NCBI RefSeq assembly: GCF_000003815.2
Contig: NC_049988.1
Coordinates: forward strand, 22,578,645-22,642,644
Origin: Branchiostoma floridae
Taxonomy: Eukaryota; Chordata; Leptocardii; Amphioxiformes; Branchiostomatidae
Direction: 5' to 3'
Length of the DNA: 64,000 nt
The first letter of the stretch is position 1. Each line of letters starts with the position of its first letter. Both the position numbers and the translations under genes were made by a program. Positions 42,846 through 54,074 of the stretch are shown here, one piece after another. The notes beneath the pieces were generated by a model, which was not told the DNA's origin, did no database searches, and was given only the letters and a program-made list of their open reading frames with translations.

Positions 42846-45682
42846 ATGTACGAGCAAGCAGAGCCGGTCCGGTCCCCTTTCTCGCGCCCTGACAGCGGCC
42901 AAACCAGCGGGCCGCCACCAAAAGGTGCATCTGACCAACGGCAACAAGACGAAGGAGCTTCTCCAAACACGTACGCAGAAGCAGAGAGAGTGTACTACAC
43001 AATCAAGGATCAAGATCTGCCGCCGTCTTTCCCTGGGGTGGGGCGGCAGCAGGAGTCACCCCAGGGGGAGGTGGGAACCAGCGGGCCGCCGCCCCAACAC
43101 CCTCCTGTCCATCAGAGTGGTTCCCGCGGGGGTGTCCGCCATGGCAACGGCGCTGACAAACCACAAGAAGAGAAAGAAGGGGCTTCACACACGTACGAAG
43201 GCCACGCAGCGGACACGTCTGCAGGTAGCCGACATGTTTGTTACTTGCACTTTTCAGTTTTTCTAGTATGGATACATTTTGTTTTATAAAACGTGAATTT
43301 TCGTGTGGCAACTTGCCAAGGCTTAAGTCCTTTTTTGCATTTTTGGTCGGGATCCCTACATGGCCCGTTGGGACACATTGCGATTAATGGTTATTCAGGG
43401 ATGTCCGGCCGGATTTGAAAAAGACGCCATGAGGAACACCCCAAGGTATCCGGCAGTCCACCGGGACAAATTTGTGGGGATCGGAGCCCGGCCGGGGCTA
43501 CATCCTTTTGAAAATGTCCAAAAACAACGGCTTCCTGATCTGATGTCATTTTGTTGAAATCCCATTTAACATATTTGTTATTTATGCATTTATTGATCTG
43601 TTGAGTCGATATGTGGACGTTAAGTAAGTAAAGTAAAGGCACTCGTCGGTCTCGCAGGACCATGAGTAGTACTACATATAAATTCTACACAATGTACTTG
43701 TTGTTTAACGTCATGGTAAACTTTACAGACCGCACGTACTCGCGTGAAGTAAGCGGCCGCGGTGCTCTCTGTAGCTTCTTCCGGTCCCACCGCAGCTGCA
43801 TCGCCGCCGGCATTGCCGTGCTGATCGCTGTGGGACTCGCCCCTCTGACGTTCATCAATAAAGAGGTAAACACTCTTGAATTGTAGCTTATGTTGTATAA
43901 AGTTTAACACAGATTCTCTTGTCGTTTTACTCGCGACGCTAACAAGACAGAACATGCTTTTTTTTATTTCCATAACATTTTCTCAAGTTTGGTATTCTGA
44001 CAAACGTTTTAGGAAATATCCCAATTGTCCACCACTGTTGACGCCTTGAAGCGCGATCAAGACGACCTACGCCTACTGTCCACCACTGTTGACGCCTTGA
44101 AACGCGACCAAGATGGCATACGCCAACTGTGCACCACTGTTGACGCCTTGAAGCGCGACCAAGACGACATGTCCATCACTGTTGACGCCTTGAAGCGTGA
44201 CCAAGACAATATGTCCACCACTGTTGACGCCTTGAAGCGAGACCAAGACATGTCCACCACTGTTGGCGCCTTGAAGCGCGACCAAGACGACATGCGCCAA
44301 CTGTCCGCCACTGTTGACGCCTTGAAGCGCGACCAAGATGACATACGCCAACTGTGTACCACTGTTGACGCCTTGAAGCGCGACCAAGACGTCATGTCCA
44401 CCACTGTTGACGCCTTGAAGCGTGGCCGAGACGACATGCGCCAACTGTCCACCACTGTTGCCGCCTTAAAGTGCGACCTGGACAAGGAGCGAAGCCGAAC
44501 CACCGCCTTGGAGCAGCGTCTTCACGAAATGATTAAGGCGCCAGGTAACTTGATTTTCAGTTCTTATGTGTACTTTTTGTGATGGTTTGCAAAGAGGAAA
44601 CTTTTGCGGTCCTGACTATCATTCTTAAGGCTTTGGGTATGTTGGCGTTGATCTATTAATGTCTACTGTTATGTTAAGCAACATTATTGGATTCAAAACA
44701 TTGCTTAATTAAATTGATTATCAGTTATCAAATACAGGATTGTGCGTAGGTATCATCATATGTACATTCCTTAGCGTGATGTCAAACCCCTTTTTTCAGA
44801 ATCTTGTCCTAACGGTTACGCAGAGTTCCGTGAACTCTGCTACAAGGCCTTCAACACATGGAAGGCCTTCAGCGATGCGGCCACGGTCTGTGGTGAAGAC
44901 GGCGGCACCCTCGCCATGCCCCGAGACGCTGAGACCAACGCCTTCCTGATCTCCTTGTACAAGTCCGTGAGCAACAGGGAAGCCTACTGGTTTGGCCTGC
45001 ACGATCAGCGCGAAGAGGGAAGCTTTGAGTGGGTGGATGGTTCTGCACTTGGAAACTACAGCTCCTGGTATCCGGGACAACCAGACGACCACATACGTAT
45101 TCAAAACCAGGATTGCGTTCTTTACTCCGCACACTTATCCGGGAAGGACAAGTGGGCCGACGTCTCATGCGACTTGCCGTATCGCTTCATATGCCAGACT
45201 GTCCCAGGTACTTCTTATAACCGTATCATTTGTCTTGACTGATCAGGACAAATGGCACTGATATCTGACCTCTGACCGCATTGACCGTCCAATGACCTTA
45301 TGAGGTTGTGATCTTGAGTTGTTTTTGTTATCAATGTATGAGTTGTTACTCTTTTGAGTTTTCCTAAGTTCATTGTATGATTTACAAATCCGAATTGGAT
45401 TATTGCTTTGTTATGTTCAATCCTATGTAGTAATTAATTTGGTACTTATTATTATTATTGTAATAGGGCTCCCTTGGAAATCATTTACTACGGTAACTGA
45501 AGGGACTACCCTAAAGATCAATAAATAGATGAATCGTTTCTGAAACCTTCCTTTCTAGTGGAACATGGTACAACTCAAGTGTCCATCAGACCATGCACGT
45601 TAGACCATTGATCATTATAAACCATTCCAAAACACATTACTCCATATCTCATGTCTGATGTTTGTTTTCAGGACGTCCCTAG
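42846..45682 (+). CDS. CTLD-C: type II membrane protein with long stalk and C-type lectin domain (5 exons)
   Basis: Exons are 42846-43224, 43729-43865, 44013-44544, 44800-45207 and 45672-45682; phases agree and give 488 residues. The tail (MYEQAEPVR, TYAEAERVYYTI, SHTYEGHA) is about 50 residues longer than in CTLD-B because the Pro/Gly-rich part is doubled. One membrane helix (CIAAGIAVLIAVGLAPLTFI). The stalk has about ten repeats of 14 or 17 residues against five in CTLD-B. The lectin domain has six Cys, YWFGLHDQREEG, a QPD motif (PGQPDDH) and KWADVSC. By established knowledge QPD with a WND-like site favours calcium-dependent galactose-type binding. Likely a cell-surface lectin; expression and ligand unknown. 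Confidence 0.82.
45230..45533 (+). mobile_element. LINE 3' UTR fragment in the last intron of CTLD-C
   Basis: The homologous CTLD-B intron lacks this segment, which is bounded by ACCGTATCAT and CGTTTCTGAAAC. It ends GGGCTCCCTTGGAAATCATT, then GACTACCCTAAAGATCAATA and a short AAATAGATGAAT tail, a common 3' end of CR1/L2-type LINEs. Confidence 0.65.
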
Positions 45683-47704
45683 GCGACAGGCGGAACTATC
45701 TCCACCACTGTAAACCGGCCCTCCGGACACCTGCAGTAAAACTACTAGCCAGTAAAACGATTTGGTTTGACCTTAAGACGTTCATTTTCTGTTTTGGCGG
45801 CGTTTCCTACAAAACGATGAACTGACAGGACCGTAATCGCTTAAAAAGGTTCACTGAAGACATGACCGCAAACTGGCTCTCTGGACGTGTCCTGTAAAAA
45901 AATAAACTACGAATCAGTAAAACGTTAAAATCTAGCAATGGGCCCAAACAGCACTTTGTTTACAAGTTTGTTGAGTATTAAAATGACGCACAAGAAAGAG
46001 TGAATAGGCACCAAACCAATGAATCAGTGTAACTTTAGACACGCCTCACTTCTTACATATATTTCAGAGAATATTGTTTGGCACATAGCCAAAAGTTATT
46101 ACTTAAGAAACATTCTAGAAGTAGAAAGCTCTTGATCAAATCCATTATTTTTTTGTTCTTAACATAGATTTCAGCTTTGCTAAGAATCATATATCTTACT
46201 CCAGGTTCTTGTCTGGGTTGTGTGTATGCTTGCAGTTTTACACATGGATAAAGCAATGGGCCCAAAACAACACGTTGTTTTACAAGTTTGTTGAGTAGTA
46301 AAATAACACATGAGAAATGGTGAATGTCATGATGCATTACATTGAAATTGTAGACACGCTTCAGTTCTCATATATATTACAGAGAATGTATCCTTATATT
46401 TTTTGCATGTAGCCAAAAGGTTTGTTTTACATAGGGAAGTCTAGAAAGTGATAAGATCGTGGTTTGGCTTAACAAATGCATTACTACTTCTTAATCTGGT
46501 GTTTTGTAAAAACACGGACACGGACAAAATGCAAGCGCTAAAACAACTTCATTGTTTTCACAGTAGACTGACTTATGACACTCTTTGTTGTTGTAGTAAA
46601 CGAGGAAAATGCCTAATACCATAACAACCCACTATTTATTGATGGAAGGTGCTTTAACAATTTTCTTTATAAAAGCTGGTATGCTGTGCTCATGTGAGCC
46701 TCAGTGAGGGATCACTGAATAAGCCATATTGGTGAAGCCGATCTGTACATGTGTGGCACTGAATTAAAGTTACCAGCAGGAACTGTGGCTCCAGCTGTCT
46801 AACTAAGGGGTGACTGTGGTGAGAAACATGTCGGTTAGCGTGAGGATCAGTTCGCTCTATATATGATGATTGTCCATCGTTTCGACACTGACCATTAAAA
46901 AGTTGTACCCAAAACTGTGTTCCACTCATGGCGTTTTTCTCTTAACCAAGACAGCCCGGACAAACGTAAGTCCTGTTTCAGAACAAATCCTTCATTCTTG
47001 GTCTTCCTTCTGGTGGTTGTTTGTTTTGCTTCAAAAGGTGCTGTAGCAAAACTCCAACCAAGCAAACGGCTCCCCCTGGCGGCCAAGGTTATATTGCACC
47101 GTTAGGTAATCCCCACACTTGACAGCATTTTGACATGAAAATAGAATCTATAAATAGAGAAGCAAATAAAACAATGTTGCATTTATTCAACATATGTGTG
47201 ACAGACTAAATTGATAAAATTTTACCCTGTAATTTTTATCAATTGATTGCAAACATTATTCCTTCCTGTAGCGCTGCATATCCGGACACATTCATTTGTC
47301 CAGTAGTACTCCACTCACAACAGGGTGGACCGCGGCAAATTCGATAATTGCGCTGTACTCATACTGCTAATATTAACATTAGAATAATTCATTTCTCTTA
47401 AAAGACGGTCTATTACCGAATTATGATAATAAGCTTATAAAGCTTGTTTACATATAAAGAGACACATTATGTATAACGGAACACAGTGCATTATCAGTCA
47501 CCAATGCAAGGCACACAATGTCTGAAATGTGATTACGTTAACAACTGATTATTTCTGTGCTATGTATAAAAGAGATGTGAAGGAAGGAAAATTAACAACG
47601 GAAAAAATTAAAAAAAAACGGAAAGGTCAAATAACAAAGGGCAGCTCCTCTAAAGTGTAGGCGGAACACGCTGAACACTGAATGTGGATAAGCAGGCAAT
47701 AAAA
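45683..47704 (+). other. CTLD-C 3' UTR and duplicated downstream flank
   Basis: No gene is seen; homologous to 229-2154 and 26235-28080. From about 47570 on it becomes the ZNF9 promoter region (GGGCAGCTCCTC, GTGTAGGCGGAAC at about 47657). Confidence 0.6.
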
Positions 47705-47805
47705 TGACCTTTCACCCCACCAGGTCCGTCACCTTTCACCCTTGCTGCTCCAGACAGACGCTTGCAGGAGGATTGTGCGGAGGTAATAATCATCACTGGA
47801 AGCAG
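47705..47805 (+). promoter_or_regulatory. ZNF9 promoter block and exon 1
   Basis: DR1-like sites are at 47705-47718 and 47729-47742 (the second ends CACCCT). Donor CAG|GTAAAAACG at 47805/47806, weaker than the family donor. Intron 1 is 2.65 kb because of two insertions. Confidence 0.68.
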
Positions 47806-48352
47806 GTAAAAACGAGATATACATACAACATGACTGCATTATTATGAACTATAGGGGGTAGAGATCATTTCTATAGTATATGTACGACATTGGACAGAAA
47901 TGTAAGACTTTTCGAGATGACGAAAATGGAGGTGGGGAGGGGGGCATCTTTACCTTCACCGAAACAGGTCGGAAACAAAGGGGGAAAAGCTCTTCTACTT
48001 CCTATTTATCGTTTCCAAACAAATAATGAACTGGCCAGACCGCTGTCACCATGGTTACTGGAGGTGTATGAAACACCCTGTGGTGTTCGGTTACATGTAG
48101 CAAGTATCAGGACAGAGCTCGAGGGGCTGGATTATTAATATGTTAGTGTCTGGCTAACCAGATCTTGTTTAAAACGGCTAGTTTACCCGACAAGCGACCG
48201 ATAAATAGACTCAAGATGACGATGGGGTCGTTTAGGTCATTGGGAGAGTCTATTGTAAAATGGGAGGCGTTTTTATGACCGGTGATTGTTATGAGCGGTA
48301 GGCAAACACAAACGGCCTTTTAGGTAAAATGTCAAAGCTGTACACTTTGTGA

Positions 48353-49771
48353 TAGCCTGGATTCCATACCCCAACCTCAAGATATATCTTTCGTTATGGA
48401 ACTGCTAAACTTTCTTTCCAACACGAATTAATATAGGGACTTACCCTAAATTTTCGGTCAACTCCGTCGACCTTGTTCACAGAATGACCCTATCTCCAGC
48501 TGTGACGTCAGGAACACGCCACTTTTGCAGGAGGGGGTCATAAGTATCAGAGAGTCTGTGCCGCCCCCCGTCTCTGTTGAGTGTGGGCCGGTGGGCTCTA
48601 ATGTACACTGCCTCCTTCACTCCTCGCGCGAAGAAATCCTGTTCCGAGTCTAAGATTTTGACTTTGTCCAACGAAATGGAATGTCCCGGAGACTCTATAT
48701 GTAAATGTTGCGCCACCTCAGACGATTTGACAGAGCTAGGACGCCGATGTTCGAGGAACCTCGTTTTCAGTGCACGTTCCGTCTCACCAATGTACGTTTC
48801 CTTACAAGGGCCTTTGTTAGTTTTCCCTTAACACGTGATGTGGTACACCACCCCACACCTACTTTCTTTGGGAGTTTTGTCCTTGGGTGCCACTAGGAAC
48901 TTCTTGAGTGTACGTGTCGGCTTGAAACAGGTCTTAATCCCGTATTTGTTAAAGACCCTCCTAAGGGCTTCCGAGGTTCCTTTCAAATAGGGCAAAACAA
49001 CAAGACCTCTATTTGTTTTGGAAGAAGACCGGTTTTGGGTGGTGTTATTTGGGGGTTCTGATCTTGGTGTAGTAGCCTTCTTAATCGCCCAGTCTGGGTA
49101 GCCGCACACTTTCAATGCCTTAATCACGTGGTCTTTCTCTCTTTGTTTATCCCGCTGGTCTGTGATTATAGTCTCCGCTCTATGGAACAGGGTGCGGATC
49201 ACCCCTAACTTATGGTCTAGAGGATGGTTCGACTTAAAGTTTAAATATTGATCCGTGTGGGTTTTCTTTCTGTAAATGTCAATGTGAAGTGTTCCATCTT
49301 CTTGGACAACTGTCAGGGTATCAAGAAAAGGGAGGGACTTGTTTTGTTCTGATTCAAATGTGAATTTGATATCTGGGTCCAAACTATTCTTTGGAATATT
49401 TTATATATCTTTCGTGTTGGGGTCTGGCAACATGGCTGTAGAAAGGTTCTCGAAGGCCCGTTGATCAGTGGGAGGAGAACCTGGGATTGATGGCCACTCT
49501 CACCACAGGTAGCCAGCTACAACACACCACAGTTGGTCAGCAGGCTATCACAGTAGCGAATCAGCTACGTTATGGATTCAAAAAGTACAGTTGGGGGTCT
49601 TTAACCAATCATGGCAGGGGTGTAATTACCTCCTGCTGATCCTGTGTTGTTCTATTGGTGGGGTTTTTTGCCCACTATAAGGTGCAAAATTGAGAAGAGT
49701 TCCTATCCCATCCGGCCAGACCCCTGCACGATAGATACTTGAGATCGGGCTGGGGTTTGGTAACCAGGCTA
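48353..49771 (-). mobile_element. Penelope-like retroelement, truncated, in ZNF9 intron 1
   Basis: On the minus strand 48828-49382 encodes the end of a Penelope-like reverse transcriptase (ESEQNKSLPFLDTL, YRKKTHTDQYLNF, ending CGVVYHITC and TAA). The same frame goes on after the stop with a GIY-YIG endonuclease-like region (ETYIGETE, FFARGVKEAVYI, RDGGRHRLSDTYDPLL). Most of the transcriptase is missing. The copy is bounded by an 8-base inverted repeat, TAGCCTGG and CCAGGCTA, and a 9-base duplication ACTTTGTGA (48344-48352 and 49772-49780). The in-frame stop between the two domains makes it defective. Confidence 0.88.
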
Positions 49772-49889
49772 ACTTTGTGACGATGAAATAAATTTGTCTT
49801 TTGTTGGAAATACATTGCTTATCATATTATCTTTAATTGATCACTTTCTGTCCCTGTATATTGGTAGCGAACGTGACTAGTATTATGTA

Positions 49890-50284
49890 AACTCGGCACA
49901 AAAAGTTTGGAATATCAACTTTGGCTGATCATACTTCCGTTGTTTCTGCATCAATTTCAATGTGTTACATATCAATAGAAAGCGTGTATGATTACGTGAA
50001 AAAAGGATAGATTGGACCCTTGACACCCGCACCCGCACCAACAGTATGATACAGTGTTGAACGTAAAAAGGGAAATTTGGGCACTTTTTTCGCGACCCAC
50101 TGACCGACTGACGTAAGCAGCACAGGTGCTCGTTCCACGAATTTATAATCATAAAAGAGTTTGATACCCTCTGAAAGAAAATCATACACGCTTTCAAATG
50201 ATATGTAACACATTGAAATTGAGGCAGAAACAACGGAAATATGATCAGCCAAAGTTGATATTCCATTTTTTTTTGTGCCGAGTT
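49890..50284. mobile_element. Palindromic 395-bp MITE with TA duplication
   Basis: Arms of about 105 bases start AACTCGGCACAAAAAG and end in the reverse complement (GTGCCGAGTT), both followed by TA. The arms include TATCAACTTTGGCTGATCAT and its complement. No protein. Tc1/mariner type is inferred from the TA target. Confidence 0.85.
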
Positions 50285-50468
50285 TATATTGGAAACATAT
50301 ATATGTATACAAATACACAGAAATTACAAACAGAAAAAAGAAACCAACACCTTGCCCTTAATAGCTTCGTAGGCTAGATCATGTAAAGGTAAAACATACT
50401 TGTTATCTTTATAGTTTTAATTGTTCTATTTCTTCTTTTCAGTTATTTTTCATTCCATTAGGTTCGAC

Positions 50469-52034
50469 ATGGCAGAGGCAGGTAATGGGTCTCCTACTGC
50501 TGTTCCCCAGAACGTCTGTGATGGGTCTCCTACTGCTGTTCCTCAGAATGTATGTGATGGGTCTCATACTGCTGTTCCCCAGAACGTCTGTGATGGGTCT
50601 CCTATTGGAGAGTTATGTGACTGGGATGCAGGTGAAACTGAAGAACAGCCAACATCGACCAGAACCAGTGCGGTCAGTCAACCAGAAGCAAACACTGGTG
50701 AGAAACCCTACATGTATGGGGAGTGTGGGTACAGGACAACTCACAACCAACATATGAGAACTCATACTGGAGAAAAACGCTACAAGTGTGACCAATGTGA
50801 CTACTCTGCTGCACGAAAATCCAGTTTGGACCAACATCAAGCCAAGCACACTGGTCAGAAACCCTACATGTGCGGGGAGTGTGGGTACAGGACAGCTCAG
50901 AAGTCTCATTTATCCCGACACATGAAAACGCACAAAGGTGAAAAACCCTACAAGTGTGACCAGTGTGACTATTCTGCTGCACAAAAATCCCACTTGGACA
51001 GACATCTAGCCAAGCACACTGGCGACAAACCCTACATGTGTGGGGAGTGTGGGTACAGGACAGCGCACAAGTCTGACTTATCCACACATATGAGAATTCA
51101 TACCGGTGAAAAACCCTACAGATGTGACCAGTGTGACTATTCTGCAACAAGGAAATGTCATTTGGACCAACATCTAGCCATACACACCGGTGATAAACCC
51201 TACATGTGTGGGGAATGTGAGTACAGAACAGCATGGGAGTCTCAATTATCCCGACACATGAGAACACACACCAGGGAAAAATCATTTAAGTGTGGCCAGT
51301 GTGACTATTCTACTTCACGAAAAGACACTTTGGACCAACATCTGGCCAAACACACTGGTGAGAAGCCCTACATGTGCGGGGAGTGTGGGTACAGGACAGC
51401 TCGGAAATCTACCTTATCCAAACATATGAGAACTCACACGGAGGAAAAACCCTACAAGTGTGACCAGTGTGACTATTCTGCTTCACGAAAAGACAGTTTG
51501 GACCAACATCTAGCCATACACACTGGTAATAAACCCTACATGTGTGGGGAGTGTGGGTACAGGACAGCTCGTAAGTCTGACTTATCCCAACATATGAGAA
51601 CTCATACCGGTGAGAAACCCTACAAGTGTGACCAGTGTGACTATTCTGCTGCACATAAGTCCAGTTTGGACCAACATCAAGCCAAACACACTGGTCAAAA
51701 GCCCTACATGTGTGGGGAGTGCGGGTATAGTACAGTGCAAAAGTCTCATTTATCCCAACATATGAGAATTCATACTGGTGAAAAAAACTACAAGTGTGAC
51801 CAGTGTGACTATTCTGCTGTACACAAAAATAGTTTGGCCCAACATGTGGCCAAACACACTGGTGTCAAACCCTACAAGTGTGACCGGTGTGACTATTCTG
51901 CTGCACTTAAGTCCGCCTTAAACAAACATCTAGCCAAACATACTGGTGATAAGCCCTACATGTGTGGGGAGTGTGGGTACAGGACAACTCAGAAGTCTAA
52001 CTTAGCGAACCATATGAGAACTCATACTGGGTAA
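50469..52034 (+). CDS. ZNF9: C2H2 zinc-finger protein, 15 intact fingers plus one degenerate
   Basis: The product has 521 residues from MAEAGNGSPT, after an acceptor at CCATTAG; it is the longest of the set. Four GSPT-type motifs (one GSHT, one GSPI) reflect the 12-residue N-terminal repeat. Finger 1 (YMYGECGYRTTHNQHM) has lost its first Cys and part of its helix. Contact residues of fingers 2-16: RSSQ, QSHR, QSHR, HSDT, RCHQ, WSQR, RDTQ, RSTK, RDSQ, RSDQ, HSSQ, QSHQ, HNSQ, LSAK, QSNN. Fingers 14 and 15 are both YKC type, breaking the alternation. The ORF stops in the linker after finger 16 (THTG, TAA); finger-like bases continue to about 52105. Confidence 0.92.
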   Translation: MAEAGNGSPTAVPQNVCDGSPTAVPQNVCDGSHTAVPQNVCDGSPIGELCDWDAGETEEQPTSTRTSAVSQPEANTGEKPYMYGECGYRTTHNQHMRTHTGEKRYKCDQCDYSAARKSSLDQHQAKHTGQKPYMCGECGYRTAQKSHLSRHMKTHKGEKPYKCDQCDYSAAQKSHLDRHLAKHTGDKPYMCGECGYRTAHKSDLSTHMRIHTGEKPYRCDQCDYSATRKCHLDQHLAIHTGDKPYMCGECEYRTAWESQLSRHMRTHTREKSFKCGQCDYSTSRKDTLDQHLAKHTGEKPYMCGECGYRTARKSTLSKHMRTHTEEKPYKCDQCDYSASRKDSLDQHLAIHTGNKPYMCGECGYRTARKSDLSQHMRTHTGEKPYKCDQCDYSAAHKSSLDQHQAKHTGQKPYMCGECGYSTVQKSHLSQHMRIHTGEKNYKCDQCDYSAVHKNSLAQHVAKHTGVKPYKCDRCDYSAALKSALNKHLAKHTGDKPYMCGECGYRTTQKSNLANHMRTHTG

Positions 52035-52137
52035 ATAAATAACTACAAATGTGACCAGTGTGACTATTCTACTGCACATAAATTCACCTTGAACCTATAT
52101 TTAGCCAACACACCTTGTGTCTTTCTTGACATAGCTT

Positions 52138-52436
52138 AACTGTAATATCCAACACAAAAATTGGACTCACCCAAATTGAATAAAATTAAAATCTTGGACA
52201 TAAACCAGACTTTTTCGCTAGAGGGATCAAAGAAGAGCTTTACAACCATTCCCTGAATAAAGACGGTGGGCACCATAGGCTTCATGCAACTTATGCTCCA
52301 CTGCTCACTGAGTCACGTGTTCTATCTGTAAAGCGTGACGTCACGGCAGCAGTGGATTGTTAATTCCTTGACAAAGACTGATGCTATTCAGTCGAAAATT
52401 TGGGTGAGTCCAAATTTTGTGTTGGATATTACAGTT
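52138..52436 (+). mobile_element. Penelope-like fragment with 40-bp inverted ends
   Basis: The ends AACTGTAATATCCAACACAA (52138) and TTGTGTTGGATATTACAGTT (ending 52436) form 40-base arms with one mismatch. Between them the + strand reads IKILDINQTFFARGIKEELY, then NKDGGHHRLHATYAPLL, the same C-terminal endonuclease wording as the element at 48353. Inverted terminal repeats are known in Penelope-like elements. Confidence 0.7.
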
Positions 52437-52439
52437 GAA

Positions 52440-53085
52440 CTACTTCAAGAAGAGCGAAGATGTAAATATGTTACAGGGAATGCAATGGGAGATGAAAAAC
52501 ACTTCGGAAATACAAGTTGTCATTGCCCACATTACAATACCGGAAGATACAACCTGTTTACTCTAGTTAGCAAAACGTTCCCTGGCTTTGCACATTGCAC
52601 CGAACTACAAAAAAACTTTTTCTGCTAACACCACACCATAGCTGGCACAAATTAAATATAGAAACAGGGAGATTCCAACAAATCCCTATTAACCAGAGGG
52701 TTTGTCCATTCTGTCCAGAGTCAATTGAAGATGAATATCACTTTATGGTTGTATGTACCAAATATTCTGATATACGCAATTTTCGATACAGAAGGCTGTC
52801 ATTTTATACACAAGGATTTATCTCAATGAACCTGAAGTGCAAATTCAAATACATCATGACATGTGACAATCCCTTCATGGCAGATATAGGAAAATATATC
52901 AAAGAAGGTTTAGACATTAGAAATTCCTCAAATGATTGTAAAAGCCTCCAATGACTTTAAGAAATTTATTTCATACTACAACTCCTGTATTAGTTAGATA
53001 AGGCGTTAAGGTATAGAACTGTAGTTAAATAGATGGCATACTTTGTACCTCTTACAATTGTTGTGCAATAAAGTTTATATATATC
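52440..53085 (+). mobile_element. Second LINE fragment downstream of ZNF9
   Basis: The frame 52595-52954 encodes HKLNIETGRFQQIPI, then RVCPFC and EDEYHFMVVC, a zinc-knuckle-like C-terminus common at the end of LINE proteins (CPxC..EDExHFxxxC). An AATAAA poly(A) signal is at about 53068 (GTGCAATAAAGTTTAT). The 5' end is missing. Confidence 0.75.
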
Positions 53086-53525
53086 CCCATTCGATTTCAA
53101 GTGCATTGCAGTACGATGTTTCGTGAAGACATGTATATGACGTCCGGAGCACAACAGGTACAGCACTACTGTGACATGTAAATAACCTGTGCGTTGTACT
53201 ACCTCCCATACCACCTCCGCCCGTGGTGATGCGGTCCAAATGACCAACTCCGCATTATCCCACACGCCGGATAATTGCACGAAATTCGCTGGCAAATTGG
53301 GTGTGCAATTATGCGGCTTCCACTGTACTAATGTTATAGAACATTCCAAGGTCAAACAAAAGAAAAAACAAAAATTTAGAATCCATTCTTCGCTGATAAC
53401 ACGATAGATAAAAAGGACGAAAAGGAAAGAAAGAAAAATCCAGAAAAGTCGCATAAAAAAGGGCAGCTCCTCTGAAGTGTAGGCGGAACGCGGTACACCA
53501 CGAATGTGGAGAAGCAGGCATTACA
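53086..53525 (+). other. Unclassified spacer, then ZNF10 promoter flank
   Basis: No gene is seen to about 53400. From about 53430 it matches the family promoter flank (AAAAATCCAGAAAAGTC, GTGTAGGCGGAAC at about 53477). Confidence 0.5.
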
Positions 53526-53626
53526 TGACCTTTCACCCCCATAGTCAGTCACCTTTCACCCCTTGCTGCTCCAGACAGACGCTTGCAGGACGATTGTGCG
53601 GAGGTAATAATTAACAGTGGAAGCAG
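53526..53626 (+). promoter_or_regulatory. ZNF10 promoter block and exon 1
   Basis: DR1-like sites are at 53526-53539 and 53549-53562. Donor CAG|GTAAGAACG at 53626/53627. The promoter looks intact although the coding exon is split. Confidence 0.7.
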
Positions 53627-54023
53627 GTAAGAACGAGATATACATACAACATGACTGCATTATCATGAAATATATGTGGTAAAGATTATTTCTATGGTAT
53701 GTGGGCGACATTGGACAGAAAATGAGAAATGTAAGACTTTTCGGGGTGACGAAAATTGGGTGGGGAGGGGGGCATATATTTTTTAACGAAAACAAAGGAA
53801 AACATTGTTTTTGCGCTGTTTATTCTACTTCTTCTTCTCCAAAAAAAAAATGAACTGGCCAGACCGCTGTCACCACGGTTACTGGAGGTATAGCAGACAC
53901 CCTGTGGTGTTCGGTTACATGTAGCAAGTATCAGGACAAAGCTCGAGGGGCTGGATTATGAATGTGTTTGTGTAAGACTAAAGAGATCTTGTTTAGAACG
54001 TCTACTTGACAGGCGACCGATAA

Positions 54024-54074
54024 ATCTACTCAAGGAGGTTAAAGAGATTCTTTAACCTCCTTGATCTACTCAAG
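54024..54074. repeat. Perfect 15-bp hairpin between direct repeats
   Basis: CAAGGAGGTTAAAGA at 54031-54045, loop GAT, and its perfect complement at 54049-54063. ATCTACTCAAG flanks it on both sides (54024-54034 and 54064-54074), partly overlapping the stem. Paralogous introns have one ATCTACTCAAG and no hairpin. Confidence 0.85.

Noticed and set aside
43360-43663. Small frames in CTLD-C intron 1
   Set aside because: No similarity or codon pattern; the region lies between two well-defined exons.
52370-52400. Hammerhead-ribozyme-like wording CTGATG...CGAAA in the Penelope fragment
   Set aside because: Penelope-like elements can carry hammerheads, but the core base after CTGATG is C instead of A and no proper stems are seen.
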